Positions 35,767-44,094 of a DNA stretch of 64,000 bases are shown in pieces; the stretch's first letter is position 1, and every line of letters starts with the position of its first letter. Source of the stretch: Planctomycetota bacterium. GTDB lineage: Bacteria; Planctomycetota; Planctomycetia; Gemmatales; HRBIN36. The translations under genes and the position numbers were made by a program. The DNA is taken from contig JACTMY010000014.1 of assembly GCA_014584395.1 (NCBI GenBank), positions 62,001 to 126,000 on the forward strand. Direction: 5' to 3'. Under the pieces are notes generated by a model. That model was not told where the DNA came from and did not search any database. It was given only the letters and a program-made list of their open reading frames with translations.

Positions 35767-36747
35767 ATGATCAAGCGCACAGTTGAAATCTCCAACGAAC
35801 CCTTTCATCTGGCCGTTCAACTCGACCAATTAAAACTGCACCGTCTCGATGGTTCACGCGACGTCGCCGCCAGCATTCCTTGCGAAGACATTGGCCTCGT
35901 GATCGTTGATCATGCCAGTGTGTCCTATTCCCATGCCGCCTTGGCTCGACTGATCGAATGCGGCGCTGCCATCGTCATTTGCGATCGTCGGCATCTGCCT
36001 TCCGGACTGTTGCTCCCCATGGCCGAGCACACGGAAGTCGTGTGGCGGCTACATGAGCAAATACATGCCTCCAAGCCGACCCTGAAGCAAATTTGGCGGC
36101 AACTGGTGCAAGCTAAAATCCGCGGCCAGGCAGCAAATGTGGATGACCCCGTGGTTCAAAGGCGATTGCTGACCATGGTGCGGACAATCCGATCAGGCGA
36201 CCCGGAAAATTTCGAAGCACAAGCAGCCAAATGGTATTGGCCTGCCTGGTTGCCGGATTTTCAACGCATTCCGGAGAATGGGGGATGGCTTGAACCCGCG
36301 CCATTTCGACGGGACACAGATGGCAAGGACTCCGTGAACAGCCAGCTCAATTATGGGTATGCAATTTTACGAGCGGCCGTCGCCCGGGCCTTGGTGTCGG
36401 CGGGATTGCACCCAGCACTGGGAATCAAGCATGCTAATCGTGCCAACGCCTTTTGCCTGGCGGATGATTTTATCGAACCGTTTCGCCCCTTGGTGGACCG
36501 CGCCGTGCGTGATCTGTTCCGATCCGGCCACATGGAATTGGATCGCTATTCGAAAACGACCTTGCTCAGTCTACTGACCACAACCGTCAACATCGAAGGC
36601 AACACAGGGCCGCTCATGGTGGCGTTTCATCGATTGGCTGCTTCCTATGTCCGCTGTTTGCAAGGCGAATCCAAAACGCTTTTGATTCCTGATTGGACGG
36701 AACCAGCCATGTTAGAGGCCGTTACCGGAGATGGCTCATGTACGTAA
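35767..36747 (+). CDS. cas1: CRISPR integrase Cas1
   Basis: Spacer integrase, working as a Cas1–Cas2 complex. The ATG at 35767 (MIKRTVEIS) is preferred to an upstream TTG at 35737, giving 326 residues. The metal ligands are visible: E150 in NFEAQAAKWYW, H222 in IKHANRANAF and the D233-D234 pair in LADDFIEPFRPLVDRAV. N-terminal segments such as IGLVIVDHASVSYSHAALARLIECGA are typical of type II Cas1. It starts 173 bp after cas9 and overlaps cas2 by 10 bp. Confidence 0.95.
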   Translation: MIKRTVEISNEPFHLAVQLDQLKLHRLDGSRDVAASIPCEDIGLVIVDHASVSYSHAALARLIECGAAIVICDRRHLPSGLLLPMAEHTEVVWRLHEQIHASKPTLKQIWRQLVQAKIRGQAANVDDPVVQRRLLTMVRTIRSGDPENFEAQAAKWYWPAWLPDFQRIPENGGWLEPAPFRRDTDGKDSVNSQLNYGYAILRAAVARALVSAGLHPALGIKHANRANAFCLADDFIEPFRPLVDRAVRDLFRSGHMELDRYSKTTLLSLLTTTVNIEGNTGPLMVAFHRLAASYVRCLQGESKTLLIPDWTEPAMLEAVTGDGSCT

Positions 36748-37067
36748 GCGGGTATCGATTTATGTGGTTGGCCGTGATGTTTGACTTGCCTGTGGACACG
36801 AAAAAAGCACGGCGCGCTTACACGCAATTTCGGAATGGCTTGATCAAGGATGGATTTACACGCATGCAATATTCCGTATACATTCGCCATTGTGCGAGTC
36901 AGGAGAATGCCGATGTACATATTCAAAGAGTGCAGCACATGGTTCCGGACGATGGCGAGGTCCGGATCATTACGTTCACGGACAAGCAATTCGAGCGGAT
37001 GCGCGTTTTTTGGGGAAAACGGCGCAAACCGCCCGAACGCATGCCGCTTCAGCTCGAATTATTCTGA
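36738..37067 (+). CDS. cas2: CRISPR-associated protein Cas2
   Basis: A 109-residue ferredoxin-fold protein that bridges two Cas1 dimers. The first strand carries D16 (WLAVMFDLPV), followed by YTQFRNGLIKDGFTRMQYSVYIR and the second half GEVRIITFTDKQFERM. The ATG at 36738 lies inside the cas1 end (10-bp overlap), implying coupling. No csn2 or cas4 follows, so the locus is type II-C. The stop codon lies inside a hairpin at 37062–37097, just before the array. Confidence 0.95.
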   Translation: MYVSGYRFMWLAVMFDLPVDTKKARRAYTQFRNGLIKDGFTRMQYSVYIRHCASQENADVHIQRVQHMVPDDGEVRIITFTDKQFERMRVFWGKRRKPPERMPLQLELF

Positions 37068-37097
37068 TTCACAAGCTCGCAACTTCTGTGATCAGAA
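37062..37097. other. Stem-loop between cas2 and the CRISPR array
   Basis: TTCTGAT (37062–37068) pairs with ATCAGAA (37091–37097), and across a one-base bulge CACA (37070–37073) pairs with TGTG (37087–37090). There is no U-run on either strand. It may slow polymerases arriving from the convergent cas2 and array transcripts. Confidence 0.45.
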
Positions 37098-37114
37098 TAA
37101 CTTGCGGGCGAGAT

Positions 37115-37677
37115 AGTGTAATCGATCCTGGCCCGCGAGCAATCCGCAACAGCAATTGATGGCTGACGACGACGACGAATAGTGTAATCGATCCTGGCCC
37201 GCGAGCAATCCGCAACACTTACTCGAAAGCCTAGGATACTCTGACCAGTGTAATCGATCCTGGCCCGCGAGCAATCCGCAACCGCGGGACACGTCGCCCC
37301 GCGTATGATCAAGTGTAATCGATCCTGGCCCGCGAGCAATCCGCAACAAGAGAGCGAGACGAGCGGCAATATGATTGAGTGTAATCGATCCTGGCCCGCG
37401 AGCAATCCGCAACCGTACTTATGCGATTGTGTGCGCAGCTCAGAGTGTAATCGATCCTGGCCCGCGAGCAATCCGCAACAGCAATTGATATCGAGCGCTC
37501 AACGTGTGAAGTGTAATCGATCCTGGCCCGCGAGCAATCCGCAACAAGCGGCGGATTTCTGCTTCAACAAGACATAGTGTAATCGATCCTGGCCCGCGAG
37601 CAATCCGCAACCCGAAACTATACACAGAGCGCGGGCCGCTGAGTGTAATCGATCCTGGCCCGCGAGCAATCCGCAAC
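37115..37677 (-). CRISPR. CRISPR array: 9 repeats, 8 spacers
   Basis: Nine identical 36-bp repeats start at 37115, 37181, 37247, 37312, 37378, 37444, 37510, 37576 and 37642. Seven spacers are 30 bp and one, 37283–37311, is 29 bp. On the minus strand the repeat begins GTTGCGGATTGCTCGC and ends GATTACACT, the usual 5'-GTTG form of type II crRNA. Orientation is set by complementarity to the tracrRNA and by the AT-rich leader at the high-coordinate end. The newest spacer is therefore the one at 37612–37641. All repeats being identical means no degenerate terminal repeat is present. Confidence 0.98.
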
Positions 37678-37768
37678 GCTCTAATAATTTGTCGTTGCTT
37701 CCTCTGGAAAAAAAGGGAACAGGCTAGCATTTTTCTCATTAATAATTAAATACTTTTCATTGTGTCAA
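37678..37768 (-). promoter_or_regulatory. CRISPR leader with promoter
   Basis: An AT-rich 90-bp leader. On the minus strand TTGACA (37768–37763) and TATTAA (37744–37739) are 18 bp apart. Transcription would start near 37732, about 55 nt before the first repeat. The -35 and spacing match the tracrRNA promoter. Confidence 0.7.
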
Positions 37769-37807
37769 CAACTCTCAGGCCAAGGATGTTAATCAGGAGA
37801 GCTGTTG
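37766..37807. repeat. 11-bp inverted repeat upstream of the leader promoter
   Basis: CAACAACTCTC (37766–37776) and GAGAGCTGTTG (37797–37807) form an 11-bp stem with one G·U pair on the minus-strand RNA and a 20-nt loop. It overlaps the leader -35 and lies just after the ECF sigma stop. It could be an operator or an imperfect terminator without a U-run. Confidence 0.55.
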
Positions 37808-37815
37808 TGCCGTCG

Positions 37816-38535
37816 TCAACGCAGAAAAGGCTGAACAATGTCCCAGAGGCCCAAGGCTTGTAGTTCATCCTCGATCCGCTCAGGGGAGGCATCGCGAAGG
37901 GTTTTGATGACCTCTTCGACAAGCAGTTGAGCGAAGAGCCGCCGCGCCCTGCTGACCTGCTTGCGAAAGGAATCCGCGCGGACGCGCCGGTGGATTTGCT
38001 CGGAAAGCCGGTCGGCCAAGCGATGCGAAGGCTCGTTGGGATGCTTCATGACCAACCGCAAGGCTCGGTAGTAAAGAGCTTGATCCTGTTCGCGTTGCGA
38101 ATGTTTCAAGGCCAGCCAAGCGCGATCGAGGAGGCAGCGCCGCCATTCCGCGAGCCAAGTTGCATCGGCTTCCTCCTCGACCAGGCTAGGGACCGTTGGT
38201 TCATAATCACTTGCTTCCATCGTGGCTCGAAGGCGCTTTTGCTTGCGCAGCCGTGACAGTGCAGCATTGCGAACGGACGTTTTGAGATAATCCCGAAAGC
38301 GACCATATTGTGGGTCCGCATTGGAAAACCCATTCTTCACGACGCAGAGAATGAAGTCGTGACAAGCTTCTTCCACTTGATCCTCATCTCGCAAGATCGC
38401 TCCTAAATACCGCTGGATCGCTGGAGCATAACGCATCACAAAGTGCATGGGGTCATGGATGCGCGACCAATGTGTGGTGATCAGTTCCAGTCGATCGTGA
38501 ATGGGAAAACCACGTGAATCCATGAGTTGGTTCAT
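37816..38535 (-). CDS. ECF-like sigma factor
   Basis: The start at 38535 (MNQLMDSRGFP) has GGAG 6 nt upstream; ATGs at 38541 and a frame up to 38583 are alternatives. The product is about 239 residues. Sigma region 2 is visible as RYAPAIQRYLGAILRDEDQVEEACHDF and the NADPQYGRFRDYLKTSVRNAALSRLRKQKR block. Region 4 is diverged: the C-terminal half (RLADRLSEQIHRRVRADSFRKQVSRARRLFAQLLVEEVI) has a helix-turn-helix-like stretch. It resembles the planctomycete-expanded ECF groups. It reads toward the CRISPR leader, so read-through could feed the array. Confidence 0.8.
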   Translation of the reverse strand: MNQLMDSRGFPIHDRLELITTHWSRIHDPMHFVMRYAPAIQRYLGAILRDEDQVEEACHDFILCVVKNGFSNADPQYGRFRDYLKTSVRNAALSRLRKQKRLRATMEASDYEPTVPSLVEEEADATWLAEWRRCLLDRAWLALKHSQREQDQALYYRALRLVMKHPNEPSHRLADRLSEQIHRRVRADSFRKQVSRARRLFAQLLVEEVIKTLRDASPERIEDELQALGLWDIVQPFLR

Positions 38536-38587
38536 GGGCATCTCCGCTTTTGGGAAGTCTGCCTGGCTGACCAAGCTAGGCAAGCAT

Positions 38588-38609
38588 AATTCACATAATA
38601 TCGTGAATT
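38588..38609. promoter_or_regulatory. Palindrome between the ECF sigma gene and pstS
   Basis: AATTCAC (38588–38594) and GTGAATT (38603–38609) form a perfect 7-bp inverted repeat around an 8-bp AT-rich centre. It lies about 50 bp before the sigma gene start and 170 bp before pstS. It has the size of a dimeric regulator site; the regulator is unknown. Confidence 0.4.
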
Positions 38610-38779
38610 TTCATGCCATACCATGACGATTCGTAGAGATTCCGTTAATTCCGGTGAGCCGGCAAGAGTGCAGCGGCCTGGGCGATCAACTTCACCATTT
38701 CTTCTTTTGCTGTGGAAAGCAAATCAGTATTTAATCAAGTAGTACTTCCAATCGAAGTGGACTCGTGGAGAAACACCGA

Positions 38780-39727
38780 ATGTCACTTTGGCGCGCGGGT
38801 TGGGCTTTGGGTTTATGCCTGGGACTTTGCATGGTCTCCATGGCTCTGAACATGCCGATGGATGATCTCAAGGGCGAGATCAAGTGCGATGGTTCGAGCA
38901 CAGTCTATTTGATCACCGAAGCGATGGTGGTAAACTTCCGCAAGGAACACCCCAAGGTGAACATCTCCGTGGGCATCTCCGGAACCGGCGGCGGCTTCAA
39001 GAAATTCTCAGCTGGCGAGACGGACATCAGCAATGCATCACGAGTCATCAAGCCCCCCGAAATCGAGCAATGCAAGAAAAACGGCATCGAGTATCTTGAA
39101 CTCCAAGTCGCCTGGGATGGCCTGACCGTCGTGATTCATCCGGACAATACCTGGGCGGAGACGATGTCCGTGGAACAACTCAAAAAAATCTGGCATCCGG
39201 AATCAGCAGTCAAAAAATGGAGCGACGTGGACCCCAGTTGGCCCAATCAGCCGATCAAGCTCTACGGCGCGGGGCCGGACTCCGGAACGTTCGACTTCTT
39301 CACGGAAGCCATCAATGGCAAGGAAAAGTTGTGCCGCACGGATTTCCAGGCGTCGGAAGACGACAACGTGATCGTCAAAGGCGTCAGCGGCAATAAGTAC
39401 GCCTTGGGGTTCTTCGGCATCGCTTATTTTGAGGATAACAAGGACAAGCTCAAGTCCGTCAAAATCATCAATCAGAAGGGTGATGATCCCATAGCACCCA
39501 CCTTGGAGACGGTCATGAGTCGAACTTACAAACCTTTATCCAGACCGCTCTTCATTTACGTGAAAAAGACCTCCTTGAAACGTCCTGAGATCCAAGCGTT
39601 CCTGCGCTTTTACCTTAACCGATCGGACTTGGTGAAAAATTCCAAGTATATCCCCATGAATGCCCGTCTGCAAAACCGGGTCCAAGGGATGTTGGAAGAA
39701 GCCATTCGTGAAGCGAATGCCCATTAG
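38780..39727 (+). CDS. pstS: Phosphate ABC transporter substrate-binding protein
   Basis: Binds inorganic phosphate in the periplasm. The ATG at 38780 (MSLWRAGWALGLCLGL) has GGAG 9 nt upstream; a GTG at 38765 is in frame. A signal peptide is followed by GEIKCDGSSTVYLITEAM, VGISGTGGGFKKFSAGETDISNASR and GPDSGTFDFFTEAI, which form the phosphate site of PstS. The length of 315 residues is normal. pstC follows after 130 bp and pstA is coupled to it. Confidence 0.95.
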   Translation: MSLWRAGWALGLCLGLCMVSMALNMPMDDLKGEIKCDGSSTVYLITEAMVVNFRKEHPKVNISVGISGTGGGFKKFSAGETDISNASRVIKPPEIEQCKKNGIEYLELQVAWDGLTVVIHPDNTWAETMSVEQLKKIWHPESAVKKWSDVDPSWPNQPIKLYGAGPDSGTFDFFTEAINGKEKLCRTDFQASEDDNVIVKGVSGNKYALGFFGIAYFEDNKDKLKSVKIINQKGDDPIAPTLETVMSRTYKPLSRPLFIYVKKTSLKRPEIQAFLRFYLNRSDLVKNSKYIPMNARLQNRVQGMLEEAIREANAH

Positions 39728-39859
39728 TCGCCTTATGCAAGCGGCCCGATCTTGGCGATCAAGCCCCGTCGGGCCCTTGCATTTCATGGACGTTTCGTCG
39801 ATGATGGCCAACACAGGTTAGAATTTCTCTCTCGTAGAAACGCTCTGCGAAATGTCACT

Positions 39860-40807
39860 ATGTCCCAACCGTCCAAATCCGCTCGTTCGCCGACCCATTA
39901 CCTGAGGCACTGGTGGAAGCGCTGTGTGGAATCAGTGATCGAGTGGTATCTCTTCACATGCGGCGGCTTATCGATCGGCATTACCATTCTGATTGCCGTG
40001 ATCGTGATCAATGGAACCATTCAGTTTTTTAGCGATCCCGACGTCAGCATTTGGTACTTTTTCACCGGTTCGGAATGGAGTTCCGGGTTCGAAAACGCCA
40101 AATACGGGATTTTGCCCCTGATTAGCGGCACCTTCATGGTGGCCCTGATCGCCGGCGTGATTGCCGTGCCGATCGGTTTATTGACGGCGATCTACCTCAG
40201 TGAATTCGCCTCCCCCGCAATGAGGAGTTGGATCAAACCCATTCTCGAACTGCTGGCGGGTATTCCCACCGTCGTGTATGGATACTTTGCCTTGACCTTT
40301 GTGACGCCCCTATTAGCGTCGTTGGGACCGGTCAATTGGATCGGACAACCGCAAAATCAACTCTCCGGCGGCATCGTGGTTGGCATCATGATTCTCCCAA
40401 TCGTGGCCTCGCTGAGCGAGGATGCGCTGCGCGCGGTGCCGCGCTCCTTGAGGGAAGGATCGATGGCCTTGGGCGCCAATCAATTCGAGACGACGGTCAA
40501 GGTTGTGGTGCCAGCCGCGTTATCCGGGATCATTGCCTCGTTTATCCTGGCCATCTCAAGGGCCATCGGCGAAACCATGGCGGTAAGTCTCGCTTGCGGC
40601 GACCGAGCTAAACTTAGTCTTGACCCGCGGGAAGGGATTGCGACGATGACCAGTTTCATCGTCCGTGCCGCTCAGGGAGACGTGCAACATGGTTCGACCT
40701 ATTTCAGCAGTCTCTTTGCCGTGGCTGGAATGTTGTTCGTCATCACGCTTTTAATGAACGTGGTGGCACAGTGGATTCTCAACCGTTTTCGACAGATGTA
40801 TCAATGA
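39860..40807 (+). CDS. pstC: Phosphate ABC transporter permease PstC
   Basis: Inner-membrane permease subunit of the Pst system. The ATG at 39860 (MSQPSKSARSP) begins a ~315-residue protein with about six membrane helices. SDPDVSIWYFFTGSEWS is followed by YGILPLISGTFMVALIAGVIAVPIGLLTAIYLSEFA. The EAA loop is SLSEDALRAVPRSLREGSMALGANQFET, which contacts the ATPase, and ISRAIGETMAVSLACG lies in the pore. Its stop overlaps the pstA start (ATGA). Confidence 0.94.
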   Translation: MSQPSKSARSPTHYLRHWWKRCVESVIEWYLFTCGGLSIGITILIAVIVINGTIQFFSDPDVSIWYFFTGSEWSSGFENAKYGILPLISGTFMVALIAGVIAVPIGLLTAIYLSEFASPAMRSWIKPILELLAGIPTVVYGYFALTFVTPLLASLGPVNWIGQPQNQLSGGIVVGIMILPIVASLSEDALRAVPRSLREGSMALGANQFETTVKVVVPAALSGIIASFILAISRAIGETMAVSLACGDRAKLSLDPREGIATMTSFIVRAAQGDVQHGSTYFSSLFAVAGMLFVITLLMNVVAQWILNRFRQMYQ

Positions 40808-42294
40808 GCACTTCCAAGCCGCGCGGATCTGATCCAAACCTGAGGCCATTGTCCTTGGCCTCGACTCCGCCCATGACCTGGTCGGAGTGGCTGCGAGCCT
40901 CGGGAAAGCGCATGGTGCGCGGCTGCCTGTTGGGCTTTGCGGTTTTTGCAGGCATCTATGCTTTGACTCACGTCGGGCAAGATGCCGTGTGGCATTGGCA
41001 AGACTTCATTGGTCAAGGCGTCACGGGCGGAGCCATTTTCGGACTACTGAGCATCTTGCTCTACTCACTGCGCAAGTCACGCCATCAGATGGACCGCTTG
41101 TTCCGCCATTTCGCTCTCGGCGCGACCTGTTTGAGCTTGATTTTCCTTGCCTTTTTCTTCTTTGGCTTGACGCGCGACACCATTCGCTGGTTTCAACTTA
41201 CCCCAACGGCCATTCAAGAAGCTTACGACAAGGAAAAACAAGAAATTGACGAGCTGCTTGTCACCCGTAAGCGAGAACTGGAACGTGAGCGCGACCTCGA
41301 AATCGCCTCGGCCGACAGCGAAGAGGAGAAAAAGGAAATTCGCGAGGAATACGATCAGGATTTAATTCCGAAACGCATGAAGGAAGCCATCCAAATCGCG
41401 GCCACGCGACAGGCACAATTGGAAAAAGGACAGCGGCAAGACACCAGTCCATGGGGCTTGCTCAAACACTTTCTCACGCACGGCCCCAGCGATAACAGTC
41501 GTCCCCAAGATGCGGGAATCTTGCCTGCGATTTTGGGAAGTTTTTTGATCGGCATCATTACCATCCTCGTGGCGCTGCCCTTGGGAGTAGGAGCCGCGAT
41601 CTATTTGGAAGAATACCGGCACAAGGGATGGTTGAACCGTATCATCCAGGTGAACATCACCAACTTGGCCGCCGTGCCATCGGTCTTTTATGGCATCCTC
41701 GGCGCCTATCTGTTTGTTGAACTGACGTTTAAGCAACTGCAAGGAGAAATGTGGACTCCAGGTCCGCTCATTTGGTTTTTTGGGGATGATCGAGCCAAAG
41801 CGTTTATGCATTTTGTTTTTGGGGAGCGCATCGCTGCGCGGAATTTGCTCGGCGGCGGGTTGTCGCTAGGTCTTCTCACTTTGCCCATGGTGATCGTGTC
41901 TTCACAAGAGGCGATCCGTGCCGTGCCCGTTTCCTTGCGGCATGGCGCTTTGGCCTTGGGGGCGACGAAATGGCAATCCATCTGGCACATCGTCCTGCCC
42001 CAGGCCCGCGGCGGTATTCTGACGGGCGTGATCCTGGCTCTTTCGCGCGCCCTGGGAGAAGCCGCGCCGCTGGTCATGTTCGGCGCGCTCACTCTGGTCA
42101 CTTACAATCCCGGCTTGCTGACGCCGTTTACCGTCATGCCGCTGCAAATCTTCAATTGGGCGGAACGCTCCGACAAGCTGTTCCTGTACAACGCCGGCGT
42201 GGCGAGCATGATTTTGATGATGCTCCTGTTGTCGCTCAATGGCGTGGCCATCTATCTGCGACAAAAAGCACGCAAATCCATGGTCGGCCATTAA
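40804..42294 (+). CDS. pstA: Phosphate ABC transporter permease PstA, extended
   Basis: The ATG at 40804 overlaps the pstC stop. The C-terminal ~260 residues are a normal PstA permease: GILPAILGSFLIGIITILVALPLGVGAAIYLEEY, the EAA loop QEAIRAVPVSLRHGALALGATKWQ and LALSRALGEAAPLVMFG. The protein is ~496 residues instead of about 290. The extra N-terminal part has three hydrophobic segments, including LGFAVFAGIYALTHV and CLSLIFLAFFFFGLT. It then has a ~100-residue charged coiled-coil region at about 135–235 (KEKQEIDELLVTRKRELERE). No pstB or phoU follows; the ATPase must be encoded elsewhere. Confidence 0.92.
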   Translation: MSTSKPRGSDPNLRPLSLASTPPMTWSEWLRASGKRMVRGCLLGFAVFAGIYALTHVGQDAVWHWQDFIGQGVTGGAIFGLLSILLYSLRKSRHQMDRLFRHFALGATCLSLIFLAFFFFGLTRDTIRWFQLTPTAIQEAYDKEKQEIDELLVTRKRELERERDLEIASADSEEEKKEIREEYDQDLIPKRMKEAIQIAATRQAQLEKGQRQDTSPWGLLKHFLTHGPSDNSRPQDAGILPAILGSFLIGIITILVALPLGVGAAIYLEEYRHKGWLNRIIQVNITNLAAVPSVFYGILGAYLFVELTFKQLQGEMWTPGPLIWFFGDDRAKAFMHFVFGERIAARNLLGGGLSLGLLTLPMVIVSSQEAIRAVPVSLRHGALALGATKWQSIWHIVLPQARGGILTGVILALSRALGEAAPLVMFGALTLVTYNPGLLTPFTVMPLQIFNWAERSDKLFLYNAGVASMILMMLLLSLNGVAIYLRQKARKSMVGH

Positions 42295-42384
42295 TCGTTC
42301 CGCCCTCTCGGGAGTGGTCATCAGCCAAAGGGATGCTTCGGCCGCACCGCGGGGTCAAAGGTCGATTCTTTATTGCGAGAATGC

Positions 42385-42753
42385 TCAAACACTGCGAATG
42401 GTGCTCACCGAACTCAATTCTGGACCATGGAGAGGTTCCTTGAATTTGAGTCCAACAAAATATTCACCCTCCACTTGAGCGGGATCGCAACGCACGACCT
42501 CGGCAATTCGAAGCACGGGAGAGCGGCTCTCCGGTCCGATCAGGCGTATCTCCGTGATGCGGCCTGGCGCCACGTTTTGCGAGACGCGCACTAAAGCCCC
42601 GCGCTCGGACACATTGATCAGTTCAAGGGCGATATTAGGCGTCGTCCCTGACATGCCGCATCGAAGCTCGGCCTTGCCCCGAGCTTTGAGTCGAATGCTT
42701 GTCCTTTTTTTTCGTCCAGCAAGGTCGTGCTCAGGTGGTGTGGCTTCACGCAT
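42385..42753 (-). CDS. PilZ domain protein
   Basis: A single-domain protein of 122 residues. The N-terminal KKRTSIRLKARGKAELRC resembles the RxxxR c-di-GMP motif region. LINVSERGALVRVSQNVAPG matches the (D/N)xSxxG motif, and VVRCDPAQVEGEYFVGLKFKEP closes the barrel. It probably binds c-di-GMP, a second PilZ module in this window. It faces the end of pstA and is divergent from prfA. Confidence 0.82.
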   Translation of the reverse strand: MREATPPEHDLAGRKKRTSIRLKARGKAELRCGMSGTTPNIALELINVSERGALVRVSQNVAPGRITEIRLIGPESRSPVLRIAEVVRCDPAQVEGEYFVGLKFKEPLHGPELSSVSTIRSV

Positions 42754-43003
42754 GTGACACCGTGACTTGTTCTATACCATTGAACGTCAAATCCTAAGAG
42801 GAAATTGAAGCTTAACGCATCATGACCAATAGCGCCTACGTCAATAAGTCATTCATCTTGTTTATCGCTTCTCAGGTCATTCTAAACCATGAAGCATGTT
42901 GCACGCTAGTGCGATCCCCCCAAGGCTCCGGTTGTCGCAGCGTCGATCCCTCGGTAAAATGCTATTGTCATCCTCTCGCATCAAAAAGGATACTCAATCT
43001 CGC

Positions 43004-44092
43004 ATGTGGCCGAAGCTGGAAGAATCTCTCAAACGTTACCAAGAACTCGAACGACAAATGATGGATCCCGCCGTGATCGGCGATGGGCCACAATATACAA
43101 AAGTCGTCAAGGAACATGGCGCCTTAACCAAAAGCGTGAAGCCCTATGTGGATTACAAGCACATTGCGCAAGAAATCGAGGGCATGAAAGCCGCGATCGG
43201 CAAGGAAGCCGATGAAGAAATGCGGCAATACATCGAGGAAGAACTGAAGGTCCTTGAAAGCAAGCAACAGGCCCTGAAGTCCAAAATTGAAGACATGCTG
43301 CTGGTCGATCCCGCTGAGGATTATGACAGCATCATCATGGAAATCCGCGCCGGCACCGGGGGCGACGAGGCGGCTTTGTTCGCCGGAGATTTGTTTAACA
43401 TGTATCGCAAATACGCCGAGGATCAGGGGTGGAAAATCGAGATTCTCGACTTCAATGGAACCGACCTGGGCGGCTTCAAGGAAATTAGCTTCAGCGTGAC
43501 GGGCGATGGCGTCTATCGGCATTTCCGCTACGAAAGCGGCGGGCATCGCGTCCAGCGCGTGCCCAAGACCGAAACCCAAGGGCGCATCCACACCTCGGCC
43601 GCCACCGTGGCTGTCTTGCCAGAACCCTCGGAAATTCAAATCGAGATCAAACCCGAGGACGTTCGCATCGACACCTTCACGTCGGGCGGCCCGGGCGGCC
43701 AGCATCAGAATAAAACGCAATCGGGAGTCAGGCTCACTCACCTCCCCACAGGCACCGTGGCCGAGAGCCGATCCGAACGCAGCCAGCATAAAAACAAGGA
43801 CATATGTTGGCGCATGCTGCGAACGCGCATTTATGAAGCCTTAGCCGAGAAAGAGCGCGCCAAACGTGCCGCCGAACGGCGCAATCTGATTGGTTCGGGC
43901 GATCGCTCCGAACGCATCCGCACCTATAACTTTCCGCAAAACCGCGTGACGGATCACCGCATCAACCTCAACCTTTACCAATTAGACAGCATCCTGGCGG
44001 GCAACATGAACGAATTGCTTCGCGCCCTGATGGAATATGATAAAAAACAGCAATTGGAACAACTCACCAGCGGGCAAGGCAAGGTAGCCTGA
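43004..44092 (+). CDS. prfA: Peptide chain release factor 1
   Basis: Terminates translation at UAA and UAG. The ATG at 43004 (MWPKLEESLKRYQEL) gives about 362 residues. The GGQ hydrolysis loop is in FTSGGPGGQHQNKTQSGVRLTHLPTG. The codon-recognition tripeptide is P-K-T in RVPKTETQGRIHTSAATVAVLP, the PxT form of RF1 rather than the SPF of RF2. RSERSQHKNKD and GSGDRSERIRTYNFPQNRVTDHRI are also diagnostic. prmC, whose product methylates the GGQ glutamine, begins 2 bp after the stop. Confidence 0.97.
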   Translation: MWPKLEESLKRYQELERQMMDPAVIGDGPQYTKVVKEHGALTKSVKPYVDYKHIAQEIEGMKAAIGKEADEEMRQYIEEELKVLESKQQALKSKIEDMLLVDPAEDYDSIIMEIRAGTGGDEAALFAGDLFNMYRKYAEDQGWKIEILDFNGTDLGGFKEISFSVTGDGVYRHFRYESGGHRVQRVPKTETQGRIHTSAATVAVLPEPSEIQIEIKPEDVRIDTFTSGGPGGQHQNKTQSGVRLTHLPTGTVAESRSERSQHKNKDICWRMLRTRIYEALAEKERAKRAAERRNLIGSGDRSERIRTYNFPQNRVTDHRINLNLYQLDSILAGNMNELLRALMEYDKKQQLEQLTSGQGKVA

Positions 44093-44094
44093 GC

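Noticed and set aside
37115..37677. Possible promoters inside each repeat, as in Neisseria II-C arrays (TACACT at the crRNA-sense 3' end)
   Set aside because: The -10-like box matches only 4 of 6 and the best -35-like hexamer (TTGCTC) only 3 of 6. A clear leader promoter exists, so I do not call internal promoters.
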